A DNA stretch of 6,133 nucleotides from JBFMHD01 sp040752395 [NCBI: Candidatus Hydrogenedentota bacterium] (GTDB lineage Bacteria; JBFMHD01): NCBI GenBank assembly GCA_040752395.1, contig JBFMHD010000168.1, forward strand, positions 1-6,133, read 5' to 3'. Under the pieces are notes generated by a model. The model was not told the origin of the DNA. It searched no databases and saw nothing but the letters and a program-made list of their open reading frames with translations. Position 1 is the stretch's first letter. Every line of letters starts with the position of its first letter. Made by a program: the position numbers and the translations under genes. Shown here in pieces: positions 5,798 through 6,133 of the stretch.

Positions 5798-6133
5798 ATG
5801 AAAGATGAATTAAGAGAGATATTTCAAACACTTTTTATACCTGAACTGGAAAAAATACAGATTGATATATCAGGATTAAAAGCAACAATGACCCAAATGT
5901 CAGAACGGATATCTGACATAAATCAGCATATTATACGGCTTGATACGCGTCTTGATGAGACAAATCAACGCATAGATGAGACAAATCAACGCATAGATAT
6001 TCTTGAACAGAAACTGAGTGCAAGGATAGATGAAACAAATCAACGCATAGATATTCTTGAACAGAAACTGAGTGCAAGGATAGATGAAACAAATCAACGC
6101 ATAGATATTCTTGAACAGAAACTGAGTCTAATG
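5798..6133 (+). CDS. Coiled-coil repeat protein, function unknown (3' end outside window)
   Basis: An open frame of 112 codons with no stop runs from ATG 5798 to the window edge. The protein begins MKDELREIFQTLFIPELEKI, an amphipathic N-terminal segment, followed by a helical stretch (SGLKATMTQMSERISDINQHIIRL). From residue 53 it consists of repeats: DETNQRI twice (53-59, 60-66), then an 18-residue unit DETNQRIDILEQKLSARI starting at 60 and 78 and, incompletely, at 96. Hydrophobic positions fall in a 3-4-3-4-4 pattern, as in a long coiled coil. There is no signal peptide and no membrane segment, so it is probably cytoplasmic. The N-terminus resembles small hypothetical coiled-coil proteins common in uncultured bacteria, but I do not recognise a named family or function. 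A perfect promoter and a good ribosome-binding site argue that it is a real gene. The opposite-strand open frame at 5900-6097 is its shadow. Confidence 0.85.
   Translation, partial: MKDELREIFQTLFIPELEKIQIDISGLKATMTQMSERISDINQHIIRLDTRLDETNQRIDETNQRIDILEQKLSARIDETNQRIDILEQKLSARIDETNQRIDILEQKLSLM
5954..6133 (+). repeat. In-frame tandem DNA repeats (21-bp and 54-bp units)
   Basis: A 21-bp unit starting GATGAGACAAATC is repeated exactly at 5954-5974 and 5975-5995. A 54-bp unit containing it recurs at 5975-6028, 6029-6082 and 6083-6133 (cut short or diverging: the last six bases read CTAATG instead of GCAAGG). The first two full units differ only at one GAG/GAA codon. Unit lengths are multiples of three, so changes in copy number keep the frame. 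Near-identity at the DNA level points to recent duplication. Confidence 0.92.

Noticed and set aside
5900-6097. 65-codon minus-strand open frame with repeated FIYPCTQFLFKNIYALI
   Set aside because: It is the antisense reading of the 54-bp coiled-coil repeats. The plus-strand frame has a promoter, a ribosome-binding site and a sensible protein.
5954-6133. Repeats as a CRISPR array
   Set aside because: The units are directly adjacent with no variable spacers and stay in frame within a coding sequence.

Overview
The window is AT-rich bacterial DNA using the standard code. Its core is a complete four-gene minus-strand operon (5316 down to 602) for a BMP/PnrA-type ABC importer, the family that takes up purine nucleosides in Bacillus (NupNOPQ) and spirochaetes (PnrA/BmpA). 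The order is substrate-binding lipoprotein, double-cassette ATPase, permease, permease. The sequence does not identify the host. A lipoprotein signal, low GC and a palindromic repeat like those scattered through many uncultured-bacterium genomes fit several phyla, so I make no taxonomic call.

Layout: 1-436 is a broken DDE transposase, followed to about 590 by what looks like the remains of the element's end. It stops about ten bases beyond the last permease's stop codon. From 602 to 5316 the four transport genes run leftwards with tight spacing: 6 nt between the permeases, a 20-nt overlap between ATPase and first permease, and a 70-nt gap between lipoprotein and ATPase. From 5317 to 5797 lies a divergent intergenic region of about 480 bases. 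It holds a good leftward sigma70-type promoter (TTGACA-18-TATATT) for the operon and a near-ideal rightward one (TTGACA-17-TATAAT) for the last gene. Between the operon promoter and its first gene sits a nested palindrome of about 200 bp, which would become a long structured 5' leader on the operon mRNA. From 5798 the start of a rightward gene encodes a coiled-coil protein built from perfect 18-residue repeats; it runs off the window.

How it would work: the lipoprotein captures a substrate (purine nucleoside by family precedent), the two permeases form the channel, and the ATPase, with one canonical and one degenerate ATP site, powers import. Nothing in the window names the substrate more closely. 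The least ordinary parts are the palindromic leader, which has competing pairings close to the lipoprotein's ribosome-binding site, and the repeat-built coiled-coil gene. I did not find convincing evidence of a wholly new system.
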